A DNA stretch of 64,000 nt from Pohlia nutans (Eukaryota > Streptophyta > Bryopsida > Bryales > Mniaceae): NCBI GenBank assembly GCA_022496805.1, contig CM040092.1:17998113-18062112 (forward strand), in the 5' to 3' direction. The notes beneath the pieces are model-generated. The model did no database searches and had not been told where the DNA came from. It saw only the letters and a program-made list of their open reading frames with translations. Below are positions 10,930 through 21,917 of the stretch, one piece after another. How positions within the stretch are numbered: the stretch's first letter is position 1; each line of letters starts with the position of its first letter. Both the position numbers and the translations under genes were made by a program.

Positions 10930-12074
10930 CTACGAGGAATCATCAGAGGAATCCTCATGTGTAGAAGATGATGATCTAGAAAAAGAGCTAGAACTATGGG
11001 TGCAAGAAGACTCCGCAGCCTCTGCGTCCATGAACCGTGAAATGCCGGTATCACGGAGTCCCTCAGTCATCTCCACGTCATCCAGACTATGCTCTGCAAA
11101 TGCCCTAGCTAGTGGCTCCACGTACACCGGGAGCTCAAACGGTTTCGGGGGACTTGGAAAGAAACTCCGGGCAGCAAAAAAAAACTTGTGTCGAGGAGGG
11201 CTCAGTCCAATTGAGTATCTATAACACATATGGTTAACATTAGTACATTCAGTTGCATGAAATCGGATTTGAGTCATGAAGCGAGGGAATTTGAATTAAA
11301 GCAGACTTACTTACTCTGACGTCTTCTCTTGATCTGCGTTGGTACAATCTCCATGGTGTCTGGATCCTGAGGGCGCTTTGATGCGGAGGTTGCGGCGATG
11401 GAGGGGTAGCCTTCGCACGCGCTAGAGGAGCGATGAGTGCATCAAAGATGGCATTGTCCTCCTCTAAAGCCACAATGTGGCGATTGACATTCCTGCAAGC
11501 ATGAATGGAAGCGCCTGGAATACACACACAAAGTTTATGAAAGAGAGTACTAGTAATAGATAGATAGAATCACGTCGATAAAATGTAATAAAATCAAAGC
11601 TATGTAGGGTTTAGGGATTCACCAGTCATGGCATGGCAGTCAAAAACAATGTCTCCCGGCTTAGAACAGGCCTCGATGAGAACTTGCCAAAAACCTTTGC
11701 TCTTCTCTCGGGGTCCGCGCTAGGGCTTGGAGCTGTTCATCGCTTCGTCAATCTTGGTGGTGTAGTTCTGCAGCCACTCGTCTGAACCGATGTCCACTCC
11801 AAACTCGTTCATGGACGAGACTGGATTGAATTGGAAGGTGGAACCCTCCCTCCTCACCAAAAGCTAGGCACCGAAGCTCTACGTCTATAATAGCACAAGA
11901 CAATGAAAACCAGAAACAAAGAAGCCAATGCAATTAGATTGAGAGTAATGACAAGTGAACGAGTTTAGGTAAAGAACTTAGACAAACGTACCATGAACTT
12001 TGGTGTACTCGGATAATGCAGATGCAAACGATTCAGCTTAGGGTCTATAGATTCAGTGAAATTGAGGGTGAATT
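10930..12074 (-). pseudogene. Methyltransferase-like gene, copy 1 (broken)
   Basis: Reads right to left in four predicted exons: about 12074-11992, 11863-11623, 11514-11315, 11218-10930, each with GT/AG borders. Exon 2 into exon 3 gives KPGDIVFDCHAMTG then ASIHACRNVNRHIVALEED. This fits SAM-binding motif I and the following acidic strand of N4/N6-type DNA methyltransferases, where G-D-x-x-x-D-x-x-x-x-x-G precedes an x-A-x-E-x-D strand. The last exon ends in a Ser/Asp/Glu-rich tail. Breaks relative to copy 2: an in-frame TAG where copy 2 has Trp (near 11721), a 1-base indel in exon 3, and about 5 bases missing at the start of exon 4. No catalytic (D/N)PP(Y/W) motif is visible, so activity is unproven. 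The family call is an inference from one motif. Confidence 0.5.
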
Positions 12075-12214
12075 TTCAAAAAAAAGGGACAATCCGTGAA
12101 GGCATCAAAGCATACAACTGACAATGAGGTGAAGAATGACAAGGGTATGAAAATATAAGTGTAGTGGCCCTTTTGGTCTCACTACCAGTCATACAAAAAT
12201 AAAGAAATACATAA

Positions 12215-13290
12215 TAGACTGTAGTATGAAGAATCATCAAATGAGTCCTCATGTGTAGAAGACATTGTCCTCGACAAAAACTAGAACTCTTGGTATCAGC
12301 TACTCCCTCTATTATCTCCACATCGTCCAAACTATGCTCTGCAAATGCCCTAGCAAGCGGCTCCACGTACACACGGAGCTCAAACGGTTTAGGTGGACTT
12401 GTAAAGAAACCACGCGCAGCAAAAAAAGGCTTGTGTCCTGGAGCGTTTATTATATTCCAATTGACGATCTATAAAACAATGGAAAGACATTAGTACTTTG
12501 AGCGGCATGAAATTGATATCATCACGTAGCTAGCCAATTTGAATTCAAACAAACTTACTTACTCTGACATCTTCTCTTGATCTGCGTTGGTAGGATCTCC
12601 ATGGTGTCTGGATCCTGAGAACGCTTCGATATGGAAGGCCGTGGCGAAGGAGGGGTAGCCTTCGCACGCGCTAGAGGAGTCATGAGTGCATCAAAGATAA
12701 CTTTATCTTCCTCCAAAGCCACATTGTGGCGATTGACATTCATGCAAGCATCAATAGTAGCGCCTAGAATACACATACAAAGATTATGAAAGAGAGTACT
12801 AGTAATACATATATAGAATCACATCAATAAAATTAAATAAAATCAAAGCTGTTTAGGGTGGTAGAAATTCACCAGTCATGGCGTGGCAGTCAATAAAAAT
12901 GTCTCCCGGCTTAGAACAAGCCTCGATGAGAACTTGCCAAAAGCCTTTGCTATTCCCTTGGGGTCCGCGCCAAAGCTTACAGCAATTCATCGTTTGCTCA
13001 ATCTGGGAAGTGTGGTTCTGCAGCCACTCCTCCGAACCAATGTCAACTCCAAACTCGTTCATGGACAAGACTGGATTGAATTGGAAGGTGGAACCTTCCC
13101 TCCTCACCAAAAGCTAGGCACCAAAGCTCTGCGTCTATAATAGCACAAGACAATAAAAACCGGAAACAAAGAAGCCAATGCAATTAGATTGAGAATAATC
13201 ACAAGTGAACGAGTTTAGGTGAAGTACTCAGACAAACATACCGTCAAATCCTGTTTACTCCCATAACACAAAACTAAATGATTCATGTAA
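12215..13290 (-). pseudogene. Methyltransferase-like gene, copy 2
   Basis: Tandem paralogue of the copy at 10930-12074, about 1.25 kb away and closely similar in exons and introns. Predicted exons: about 13290-13246 (donor GTATGTTT), 13113-12873, 12763-12563, 12468-12215. It carries KPGDIFIDCHAMTG spliced to ATIDACMNVNRHNVALEED, so the SAM-motif-like glycine turn spans the intron. A basic stretch IKRRC ends exon 3. The Trp codon lost in copy 1 is intact, but exon 3 and exon 4 frames agree only if the T-tract near 12425 has shifted. Its 5' side is cut off by the palindromic array starting near 13320, so upstream exons are missing. Confidence 0.45.
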
Positions 13291-13319
13291 AAGATTCATG
13301 CAGACCTCATTCATGCGAC

Positions 13320-16300
13320 GCACCTTCCAGGGGTGTCTAATACACCACTCGAAAGGTGCTCTTGAGACCTTTCCAACGGCATATAACACGCCCCCAACTG
13401 ACAAAAATTGTGTCCGCAAAATGAAAAACTAATCCTGTGACCAACGGATGGAGAAAAAAGCTAATCAGCCGCGCCACCCTTGGGGGGGGCGTCGCCAGCG
13501 ACGCCCCCCCTAGGGTGACAAACAACCACAAGAAAGGTGCTCTCAAGACCTTTCCGACGATATATAACACGCCCCAAACTGACAAAAATTGTGTCCGCAA
13601 ATTAAAAAACCAATCCTGCGAGCAGCGGATTCAGAAACAAGCGAATCTGGCCCGCCACCCTTGAGGGGGCGTCGCCGGCGACAACCCCCCTAGGGGTAGT
13701 GCACATCCACAAGAAAAGTGCTCTCAAGACCTTTTCGACGGTATATAACACACCTAAACTGACAAAGATTGTGTCCGCAAATTAAAAAACCAATCCTGCG
13801 AGTAGTGGATTCAGAAAAAAGCGAATCTGGCGCGCCACCCTTAGGTAGGCGTCCCCGGCAACGCCTCCCCTAGGGGTGGTGCACCAACCACAAGAAAAGT
13901 GCTCTCAAGACCTTTCCGACAGTATATAACACACCCAAATAGACAAAAAAATGTGTCCGCAAATTAAAAAACTAATCCTGCGAACAGCGGATTCAGAAAA
14001 AAGCGAATCTGGCGCGCCACCCTTGGGGGGGCGTCGCCGGCGACGCCCCCCCCTAGGGGTGGTGCACCAACCACAAGAAAGGTGCTCTCAAGACCTTTCC
14101 GACGGTATATATAACACGCCCCCAACTGACAAAAAATGTGTCCGCGAATTAAAAAACCAATCCTACGAACAACGGAATCAGAAAAATGCGAATCTGGCGT
14201 GCCACCCTTAGGGGGGCGTCGCCGGCGACGCCCCCCCTAGGGGTGGCGCACCAACCACCGGAAAGGTGCTCTCAAGACCTTTCCGACGGTATATAACACG
14301 CCCCCAACTGACAAAGAATGAGTCCGAAAATTAAAAAACCAATCCTGCGAACAACGGATTCAGAAAAAAGCGAATCTGTAGCGCCACCCTTGGGGGGGGG
14401 CGTCGCCGGCGACGCCCCCCTTAGGGGTGGCGCACCAACCATTGGAAAGGTGCTCTTAAAACCATTTCAACGGTATATAATACGCCCAAACTGACAAAAA
14501 ATGTGTCTGCAAATTAAGAATGTCTCCGAGACTAGTTTTTTCTGCATCCACTGCATGCAGGATTGCATTTTCAATTTACGGACACAATTCTTATTACATT
14601 GGGGCGTGATATATACCGTCGGAAAGGTCTTGAGAGCACCTTTCCAACGGTTGGTGCGCCACCCCTAAAGGGGGCGTCGCCGGCGACGCCCCCCCCAAGG
14701 GTGGCGCGACAGATTCGCTTTTTTCTGAATCCGTTGTTCGCAGGATTGGTTTTTTAATTTTCGGACTCATATTCTGTCAGTTGGGGGCATGTTATATACC
14801 GTTGGAAAGGTCTTGAGAGCACCTTTCCAGTGGTTGGTGCGCCACCCCTAGGGGGGGCATCGCCGGCGACGCCGCCCCCAAGGGTGGCGCGCCAGATTCG
14901 CATTTTTCTGAATCCGCTGTTCGCAAGATTGCTTTTTTAAATTTCGGACTCATTTTTTGTCAGTTGAAGGCGTGTTATATACCGTTGGAAAGGTCTTGAG
15001 AGGACCTTTCCATGGGTTGGTGCGCCACCCCTAGGGGGAGCGTCACCAGCGACGCCCCCCCAAGGGTGGCGCGCTAGATTCGCTTTTTTCTAAATCCGCT
15101 GTTCGCAGGATTGGTTTCTTAATTTTCAGACTCATTTTTTGTCAGTTGGGGGCGTGTTATATACCGTTGGAAAGGTCTTGACAGCACCTTTCCAGTGGCA
15201 GGTGCGCCGTCCCTAGGGGAGCTGTCACCGGCGACGCCCCCCCCAAGGGTGGCGCGCCAGATTCGCATTTTTCTGAATCCGTTGTTCGCAGGATTGGTTT
15301 TTTAATTTTCGGACTCATTTTTTGTCAGTTGAGGGCGTGTTATATACCGTTGGAAAGGTCTTTAGAGCACCTTTCCAGTGGTTGGTGCGCCACCCCTAGG
15401 GGGAGCGTCGCCGGTAACGCCCCCCCCAAGGGTGGCGCGCCAGATTTGCATTTTTCAAAATCTGCTGTTCGCAGAATTGGTTTCTTGATTTTCGAACTCA
15501 TTCTTTGTCAGTTGGGGGCGTGTTACATACCGTTGGAAAGGTCTTGAGAGCACCTTTCCAACGGTTGGTGCGCCACCTCCGCGGGGGGGCGTTGCCGGCG
15601 ACGCCCCCCCCAAGGGTGACGCGCTAGATTCGCATTTCTCTGAATCCGCTGTTCGCAGGATTGGTTTTTTAATTTTCGGACTCATTTTTTGTCAGTTGGG
15701 GGCATGTTATATACCGTTGGAAAGGTCTTAAGAGCACCTTTCCAGTTGTTGATGCGCCTCCCCTAGGGGGGGCGTCGCCGGCGACGCCCCCCCCAAGGGT
15801 GGCGCGCTAGATTCGCATGTTTCTGAATCCGCTGTTCGCAGGATTGCTTTTTTAATTTTCGGACTCATTTTTTGTCAGTTGGGGGCGTGTTATATACGGT
15901 TAAAAAGGTCTTGAGAGCACCTTTCCACTAGTTGGTGAGCCACCCCTAGGGGGAGCGACGCCGGCGACGCCCCCCCCAAGGGTGGCGCTCCAAATTTGCA
16001 TTTTTCAGAATCTGCTGTTCGCAGGATTGCTTTTTTAATTTTCGAACTCATTCTTTGTCAGTTGGGGGCGTGTTATATACCATTGGAAAGGTCTTGAGAG
16101 CACCTTTCCAGTGGTTGGTGCCCCACCCCTAGGAGAGGCATCGTCGGCGACACCCCCCCCAAGGGTGGCGCGCCAGATGCGCTTTTTTCTAAATCCGTTG
16201 TTCGCAGGATTGGTTTCTTAATTTTCGGACTCTTTTTTTGTCAGTTGGGGGCGTGTTATAAACCGTTGGAAAGGTCTTGAGAGCACGTTTCCAGTGGTTC

Positions 16301-18720
16301 GTGCGCCACCCCTAGGGGGGGCAACACCGGCGACGCCCCCCCCAAGGGTGGCGCGCCAGATTTGCTTTTTTTTGAATCCGCTGTTCGCAGGAATGGTTCT
16401 TTAATTTTCGGACTCATTCTTTGTCAGTTGGGGGCGTGTTATATACCGTTGGAAAGGTCATGAGAGCACCTTTCCAGTGGTTGGTGCGCCGACCCTCGGG
16501 GGGCCGTCACCGGCGACGCCCCCCCAAGGGTGGCGCGCCAGATTCACATTTTTCTGAATCCGCTGTTCGCAGGAATGGTTTTTTAATTTTCGGACTCATT
16601 CTTTGTCAGTTGGGGGCGTGTTATATACCGTTGGAGAGGTCATGACAGCACCTTTCCAGTGGTTGGTGCGCCGACCCTTGGGGGGCCGTCACCGGCGACG
16701 CCCCCCCAAGGGTGGCGCTCCAGATTCACATTTTTCGGAATCCGCTGTTCGCAGGATTGCCATTTTAATTTTCGGACTCATTTTATGTCAGTTGAGGGCG
16801 TGGTATATACCGTTGGAAAGGTCTTCAGAGCACCTTTCCAGTGGTTGGTGCGTCACCCCTAGGGGGGGCGTCGCCGGCGACGCCCCCCCCAAGGGTGGCG
16901 CGCCAGATTTGCATTTTTCTGAATCCGCTGTTCGCAGGATTGGTTTTTTAATTTTCGAACTCATTCTTTGTCAGTTGGGGGCGTGTTATGTACAGTTGGA
17001 AAGGTCATGAGAGCACCTTTCCAATGGTTGGTGCGCCACCCCTAGGGGGGGCGTTGCCGGCGACGCCCCCCCCAAGGGTGGCGCGCCAGATTCGCATTTT
17101 TCTGAATCTGCTATTCGCAGGATTGGTTTTTAATTTCGGAGTCATTTTTTGTCACTTGGGGGCATGTTATATACCGTTGGAAAGGTCTTGAGCGCACCTT
17201 CCCAGTGGTTGGTGCGCCACTCCTAGGGGGGGCGTCGTCGCCGACGTCCCCCCCCAAGGGTGGCGCGCCAGATTCGCATTTTTCTGAATCCGCTGTTCGC
17301 AGGATTGGTTTTTTAATTTTCGGACTCATTTTTTGTCAGTTGGGGGCGTGTTATATACCGTTGGAAAGGTCTTGAGAGCACCTTTCCAGTGATTGGTGCG
17401 CCACCCCTAGGGGAGGCGTCGCCAGCAACGCCCCCCCCAAGGGTGGCGCGCCAGATTCGCTTTTTTCTAAATCCGCTGTTCGCAGGAATGGTTTCTTAAT
17501 TTTCGAACTCATTCTTTGTCAGTTGGGGGCGTGGTATATACCGTTGGAAAGGTCATGAGAGCACCTTTCCAGATGTTGGTGCGCTACCCCTAGGGGGGGC
17601 GTCGCCGGCAACGCCCCCCCCAAGGGTGGCGCACTAGATTCGCATTTTTCTGAATCCGCTGTTCGCAGGATTGGTTTTTTAATTTTCGGACTCATTTTTT
17701 GTGAGTTGGGGGCGTGTTATATACCGTTGGAAAGGTCTTGAGAGCACCTTTCCAGTGATTGGTGCGCTACCCCTAGGGGAGGCGTCACCGGCGACGCCCC
17801 CCCCAAGGGTGGCGCGCCAGATTCGCTTTTTTCTAAATCCGCTGTTCGCAGGATTGGTTTTTTAATTTTCGAACTTATTCTTTGTCAGTTGGGGGCGTGT
17901 TATGTACCGTTGGAAAGGTCTTGAGAGCACCTTTCCAGTGGTTGGTGTGCCACCCCTAGGGGAGGCAACGCCGGCGACGCCCCCCCCAAGGGTGGCGCGC
18001 CAGATTCGCATTTTCCTGAATCCGCTATTCCCAGGATTGCTTTTTTAACTTTCGAACTCATTTTTTGTCAGTTGGGGGCGTGTTATATACCGTTGGAAAG
18101 GTCTTGAGAGCACCTTTCCAGTGGTTGGTGCGCCACCCCTAGGGGGAGCGATGCCGGCGACGCCCCCCCCAAGGGTGGCACGCCAGATTTGCATTTTTCA
18201 GAATCTGCTGTTCGCAGGATTGGTTTTTTAATTTTCGAACTCATTCTTTATCAGTTGGGGGCGTGTTATATACCGTTGGAGAGGTCTTGAGAGCACCTTT
18301 CCAGTGGTTGGTGCGCCACCCCTAGGAGAGGCATCGCCGGCGACGCCCCCCCCAAGGGTGGCGCGCCAGATTCGCATTTTTCTGAATCCACTACTCGCAG
18401 GATTGGTTTTTTAATTTCGGACACATTTTTTGTTAGTTTGGGTGTGTTATATACCGTCGGAAAGGTCTTGAGAGCACTTTTCTTGTGGTTGGTGCACCAC
18501 CTCTAGGGGGGGCGTCGCCGGCGCTCCCCCCTCCAGGGTGGTGTGCTAGATTCGCTTTTTCCTGAATTCGCTGCTCGTAGGATTGGTTTTTTAATTTGCG
18601 GACATAATTTTTGTCAGTTTGGGGCGTGTTATATATCGTCGGAAAGGTCTTGAAAGCACCTGTTTTGTGGTTGGTTTTCCACCCCTAGGGGGGGCGTCAC
18701 CTGTGACGCCCCTCCCCAGG
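13320..18720. repeat. 182-bp palindrome-bearing satellite, about 30 copies, with orientation switch
   Basis: About 7 units in one orientation (13320-14520) and about 23 in the other (14560-18720), counted by the TATATACCGT / ATATAACACG landmark every 181-184 bp. Each unit has a GC palindrome: runs of G, then GCGTCGCCGGCGACGC, then runs of C (for example 16862-16889, 28 bp perfect). Each also has a hairpin GGAAAGGT...ACCTTTCC, often extended to CCGTTGGAAAGGT...ACCTTTCCAACGG. The rest is AT-rich (GGTTTTTTAATTTTCGGAC). Open frames here are periodic by-products. Confidence 0.9.
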
Positions 18721-19470
18721 GATGGCACGACGACGTCATTTTCAAAAAAATTAAAAAAGTCGGGGCCACGGCGTGGCATGATGCCACGCCGTGACGCTTC
18801 GGTGTGCTAGCCATATGGTGGGCGACGCCGGAAATGCCCTCCCAGGAGTGGTGCGCCACGGCCTCTTTTTTCAAAAGAATTTAGAAAATGGGGACGAGGG
18901 CGTAGCGTGACGCGTCACCCTGAGGGGTGGCGTCATCCTTAGGGGTGGCGTCATCCTTAGGAGTGGCGCGCCGCAACCTCATTTTTATGAAGAATCTGAA
19001 AAATGGCGCCAGTGCTTGGCGTGATGCCTCGGTGTGACATCCCTGTGGGGGGCGTGTCTGGCGACACTCTCCTTTGGGCGTGGCGCGCTACGGCTCCAGC
19101 TTTAAAAAAAAAATTAAAAATGGACGCCACGACGTGGTGTGAAACCACACTGTGGCGCCTGGGCGCGACGCCTTTTGAGGGTGCGTCGGCGGCAACGTTC
19201 TCCTAGGGGTGTCGCGCCACGACCTTATTTTTTTTTTTAAATTGAAAAATGGGCGGTACGGCGTAGCGCATTTCTGCACTATAGCACCTAAGCGATATAT
19301 ACTTGGGGAGAGGGGGGCGAGGCCCCCTTGGGGGTATCTGCCGGGGTAACGTTTGTGTAATAACATTGAAAAATGGGCATCACGCAGTGTCGCCTCGGCA
19401 AGAGGCCTTGCAGGGGGGATGCGTTGGCATTGAAGTTTCCCCTTGAGGAGTATATGTACCATTGGAAAGG
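18721..19470. repeat. GC-rich degenerate repeat tract
   Basis: Alternating A/T-tract segments (TTTTTTAAA type) and GGCGTGACGCC-type segments with a loose period of about 100-150 bp. Short palindromes such as CACGGCGTGGCATGATGCCACGCCGTG occur near 18765. It looks like a diverged derivative of the preceding array; the CCATTGGAAAGGT...ACCTTTCCAATGG hairpin returns near 19460-19495. Confidence 0.6.
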
Positions 19471-19599
19471 TACTTTCAGGACCTTTCCAATGGCATATTA
19501 GATGCCTAAAACTGATAAATATTGGGTTTTCAATTTAACAAAAACAATCTTGCGAGCTGTTGATGGAATTATAAAAATTAGTCATTCTAAAAGTTATAA

Positions 19600-21427
19600 G
19601 AAAATTTACCTTGTGAAACGCATTCAAACTGTTGGAGACCTAAAGAACGCATGGCTTATGTTCGATCATGTTAAGAGGGTAAAACAGTGGACGATCAATC
19701 CACCATGGGCTGCCACGTTTACGACCCCAGTTATTGTCGTGTCATGACCATCGCGCTTTGCGATATGCAGTCTAAAGACGCCGCTGCCCAAATGGTCGTA
19801 TGGAAGAATCTCAAAGCCATCGTCGCTCGCTGGCCCTACCAAAGAAGAACTGAAACTTCGGGTTGCACAGAATTCTACAGAGCACACGGGGAACTCGAAA
19901 TCCCTACAGGAAGCATTAGCGAAGATGCCGGGTGCTGAGGAGTTTTGCACTCGAATGCCTCAACTCGAAGGGGAGGAAGTCTTCCTCTCGTTGAAGCGGA
20001 AAGCAGACGTTCCCATCGGCTCGGAGTTTGACTCTCACCGACCTGATATGATCAGCATCTTGCGTCCTAGAGTCCAGACCAGGTCTGCAAGGAACAATGC
20101 CATAAACCTCAATGCTTCCCCTGTAGAGTTGGCAGACTCTCCCCAAGCATTAGAGAAATTAGATGTGCCATTGCAGGTACCAGAGCCCACCCCAGCGGCA
20201 GCCCTAAACCACATTAGTTCCGTGCAAGAAACAGCTTGCGACGAGAGTTAGTGGCACATTGCTAGGCTTCCAAAATCATCTGCAAAGGGTTGTTTCGTGC
20301 AACAGGCTGTCACTAAAAAGAAGTGCATTGCTCGAATCATACATGACGAAAAATCTACCGCTGCTCCTACGTACACAGGCTTGATGGACAATTACGGGAA
20401 AAACCGCAAGGACCGCATGCAATTTTTCTTCTGCAACAACGACATTGAGAGGTGTGTCAAAGGAACTCGCAGAAAGTGGTTTATGTCCCGCCCGGAGGTC
20501 CTCCAGATCTGGCCCGTCAATAACGGCACTAACCTTACACGCAAGGAGATACTTGCCCTAGAGAATGCTGGTTTTTGACTTCCACGGCGGGAGGTCATAT
20601 CGTCGCAAAGGCTCTTCCAAGACCACCCTCTCCCTGTTGACTTGTCAACCTATGCAACTCCAACATTCCTTGATGACGTTCCCAAGTGGCGGCACGGCAA
20701 AAATCTCCGCCGCAACAAGAAGAGCCCATCAAGCAAGCCAACAATTGTGTCAGTGCTGGAGCAGTTAAAGGTCGTTTACGGAAGGTGGACATGGCTTCCA
20801 ATCCGTGCCCTAGGTTGCATCGTCACATTGGATTCCGACACGCCTCCGACAATTCAGCAGTACCATCTTACATTTTTCCAATTCTTAGACTGCTTCTGCC
20901 TCGAAATGGCACATTGCAAGGATTTCGGACAAGTAAAAAAAACAGTGTCACACAGTACAAGCGGGGAATGGCAACAAGTGCAAGATGTTGATTGCGAAGG
21001 GCGGTAAGGCCACAGCTGCTCCAACCTACCGAGGCACTAGGACAAAGTACAAAGGGACTAAACCTCAAACAACAGATTTTTGGTTCTGTCCTGACCAAAT
21101 CGCACGATGTGTCTTGGAACCAAAGCGCTTCTTCGTCTTAGACCGCCCGGAAATCCCAGATGTTTGGCCCGTCTTCTCGGGTACGGACCTCACGCATTCT
21201 CCAAAATTTCCCGGCATGTACGTGCTCGCGTTATCACAGTATGACTTCTTTTGCAATTGGAAGGCGTGGCATGTACGTCAACTGCAAGCACCTTTACTAT
21301 GTCTTTCGCTTCCTTTTGCAAGCTAGACTACAAAGTGGACGCTTTCATCCATGCCCCCACTCTAAGCATGGACAAAGTCCTGCAGATTCTGGTAGCCATA
21401 GGGATAATCAAGATTCCTCAGTTTTAG
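19600..21427 (+). pseudogene. MULE B transposase, core-deleted and frameshifted
   Basis: Homologous to the MULE A transposase from its LVKRMQTGGDL segment onward. Order: LVKRIQTVGDLKNAWLMFDHVKRVKQW (19609-19690), then MGCHVYDPSYCRVMTIALCDMQ in another frame. It then jumps from VVWKNLKAIVAR (about 19830) straight to EELKLR. Compared with A (about 1100-1780) the DDE-bearing core is missing. The Cys-containing domain occurs twice (about 20250-20510 and 20985-21190), then a degraded SWIM finger with NCKHLYYVF, ending at TAG 21425-21427. There are several stops and frameshifts. The N-terminal 280 residues seen in A are absent. It cannot encode an active transposase. Confidence 0.8.
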
Positions 21428-21833
21428 ATGCCATGTTTTGTCGTGGCCTGGAAACCCTAAACCGAAGATTGGTAAATGGACTGCTGATGTTGTTTTGCAG
21501 TTTAGGGGGAGAGTAGAATCATAGATTACAAATTACAACACTATAACTTGTAGTTGATTGGAGTACTTGCCCACAAAGTGTGACTTCAATGATCATGTAT
21601 TCACAAAAGAACTTAAAAATATAATACTATATGTTAGTCCAATTATCTCCATTTCTACTGTTTTGTCCAGCCTTTTCCAGATTGACTACAAAATTTTACA
21701 TTTTGCACTGCAATCACACGGTCTTAGGTCAAGCGGTCATAGGTCCCCTAAAATTACTATAAATAGTAACAATTCTAATTTTAGAAATATTTTTTCTAAG
21801 AATAACGCCAGATTTTTAATTTAGCAAGATTGT
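21428..21833. other. MULE B 3' non-coding stretch
   Basis: AT-rich sequence between the transposase remnant and the right terminus. No gene or clear repeat seen. Confidence 0.5.
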
Positions 21834-21907
21834 ATGCTCTCCGCTCTCCAAATCAGCGCTCTCCGCTCTTACGCTCTCCGTTCTACGCTCGCACGGTAGC
21901 GTCGTTG
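21834..21907. repeat. MULE B right terminus
   Basis: CTCTCCGCT repeats ending in CGCTCGCACGGTAGC plus seven bases. Imperfect inverted match to 10530-10577, directly followed by the target-site copy. Confidence 0.7.
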
Positions 21908-21917
21908 GCTGCCAAAC
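21908..21917. repeat. Target-site duplication of MULE B, right copy
   Basis: GCTGCCAAAC, identical to 10520-10529. Confidence 0.85.

Larger units (their letters stand above)
10530..21907. mobile_element. Mutator-like element B, 11.4 kb, nested in CACTA
   Basis: Bounded by the 10-bp duplication GCTGCCAAAC. The ends are imperfect inverted repeats. The left end reads GGTGCTAGTATGTGAGC then CGGAGAG words. The right end, reverse-complemented, reads GACGCTACCGTGCGAGC then CGGAGAG words. Contents: two decayed methyltransferase-like gene copies (10930-13290), a palindromic 182-bp array (13320-18720), a GC-rich degenerate tract, and a core-deleted transposase of the same family as MULE A (19600-21427). 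Without its catalytic core it would need a helper. The size and cargo are unusual for a MULE. Confidence 0.85.

Noticed and set aside
18591..19462. Overlapping 60-125-codon frames in the GC-rich tract
   Set aside because: They arise in several frames from repeat DNA and share no protein-like conservation.
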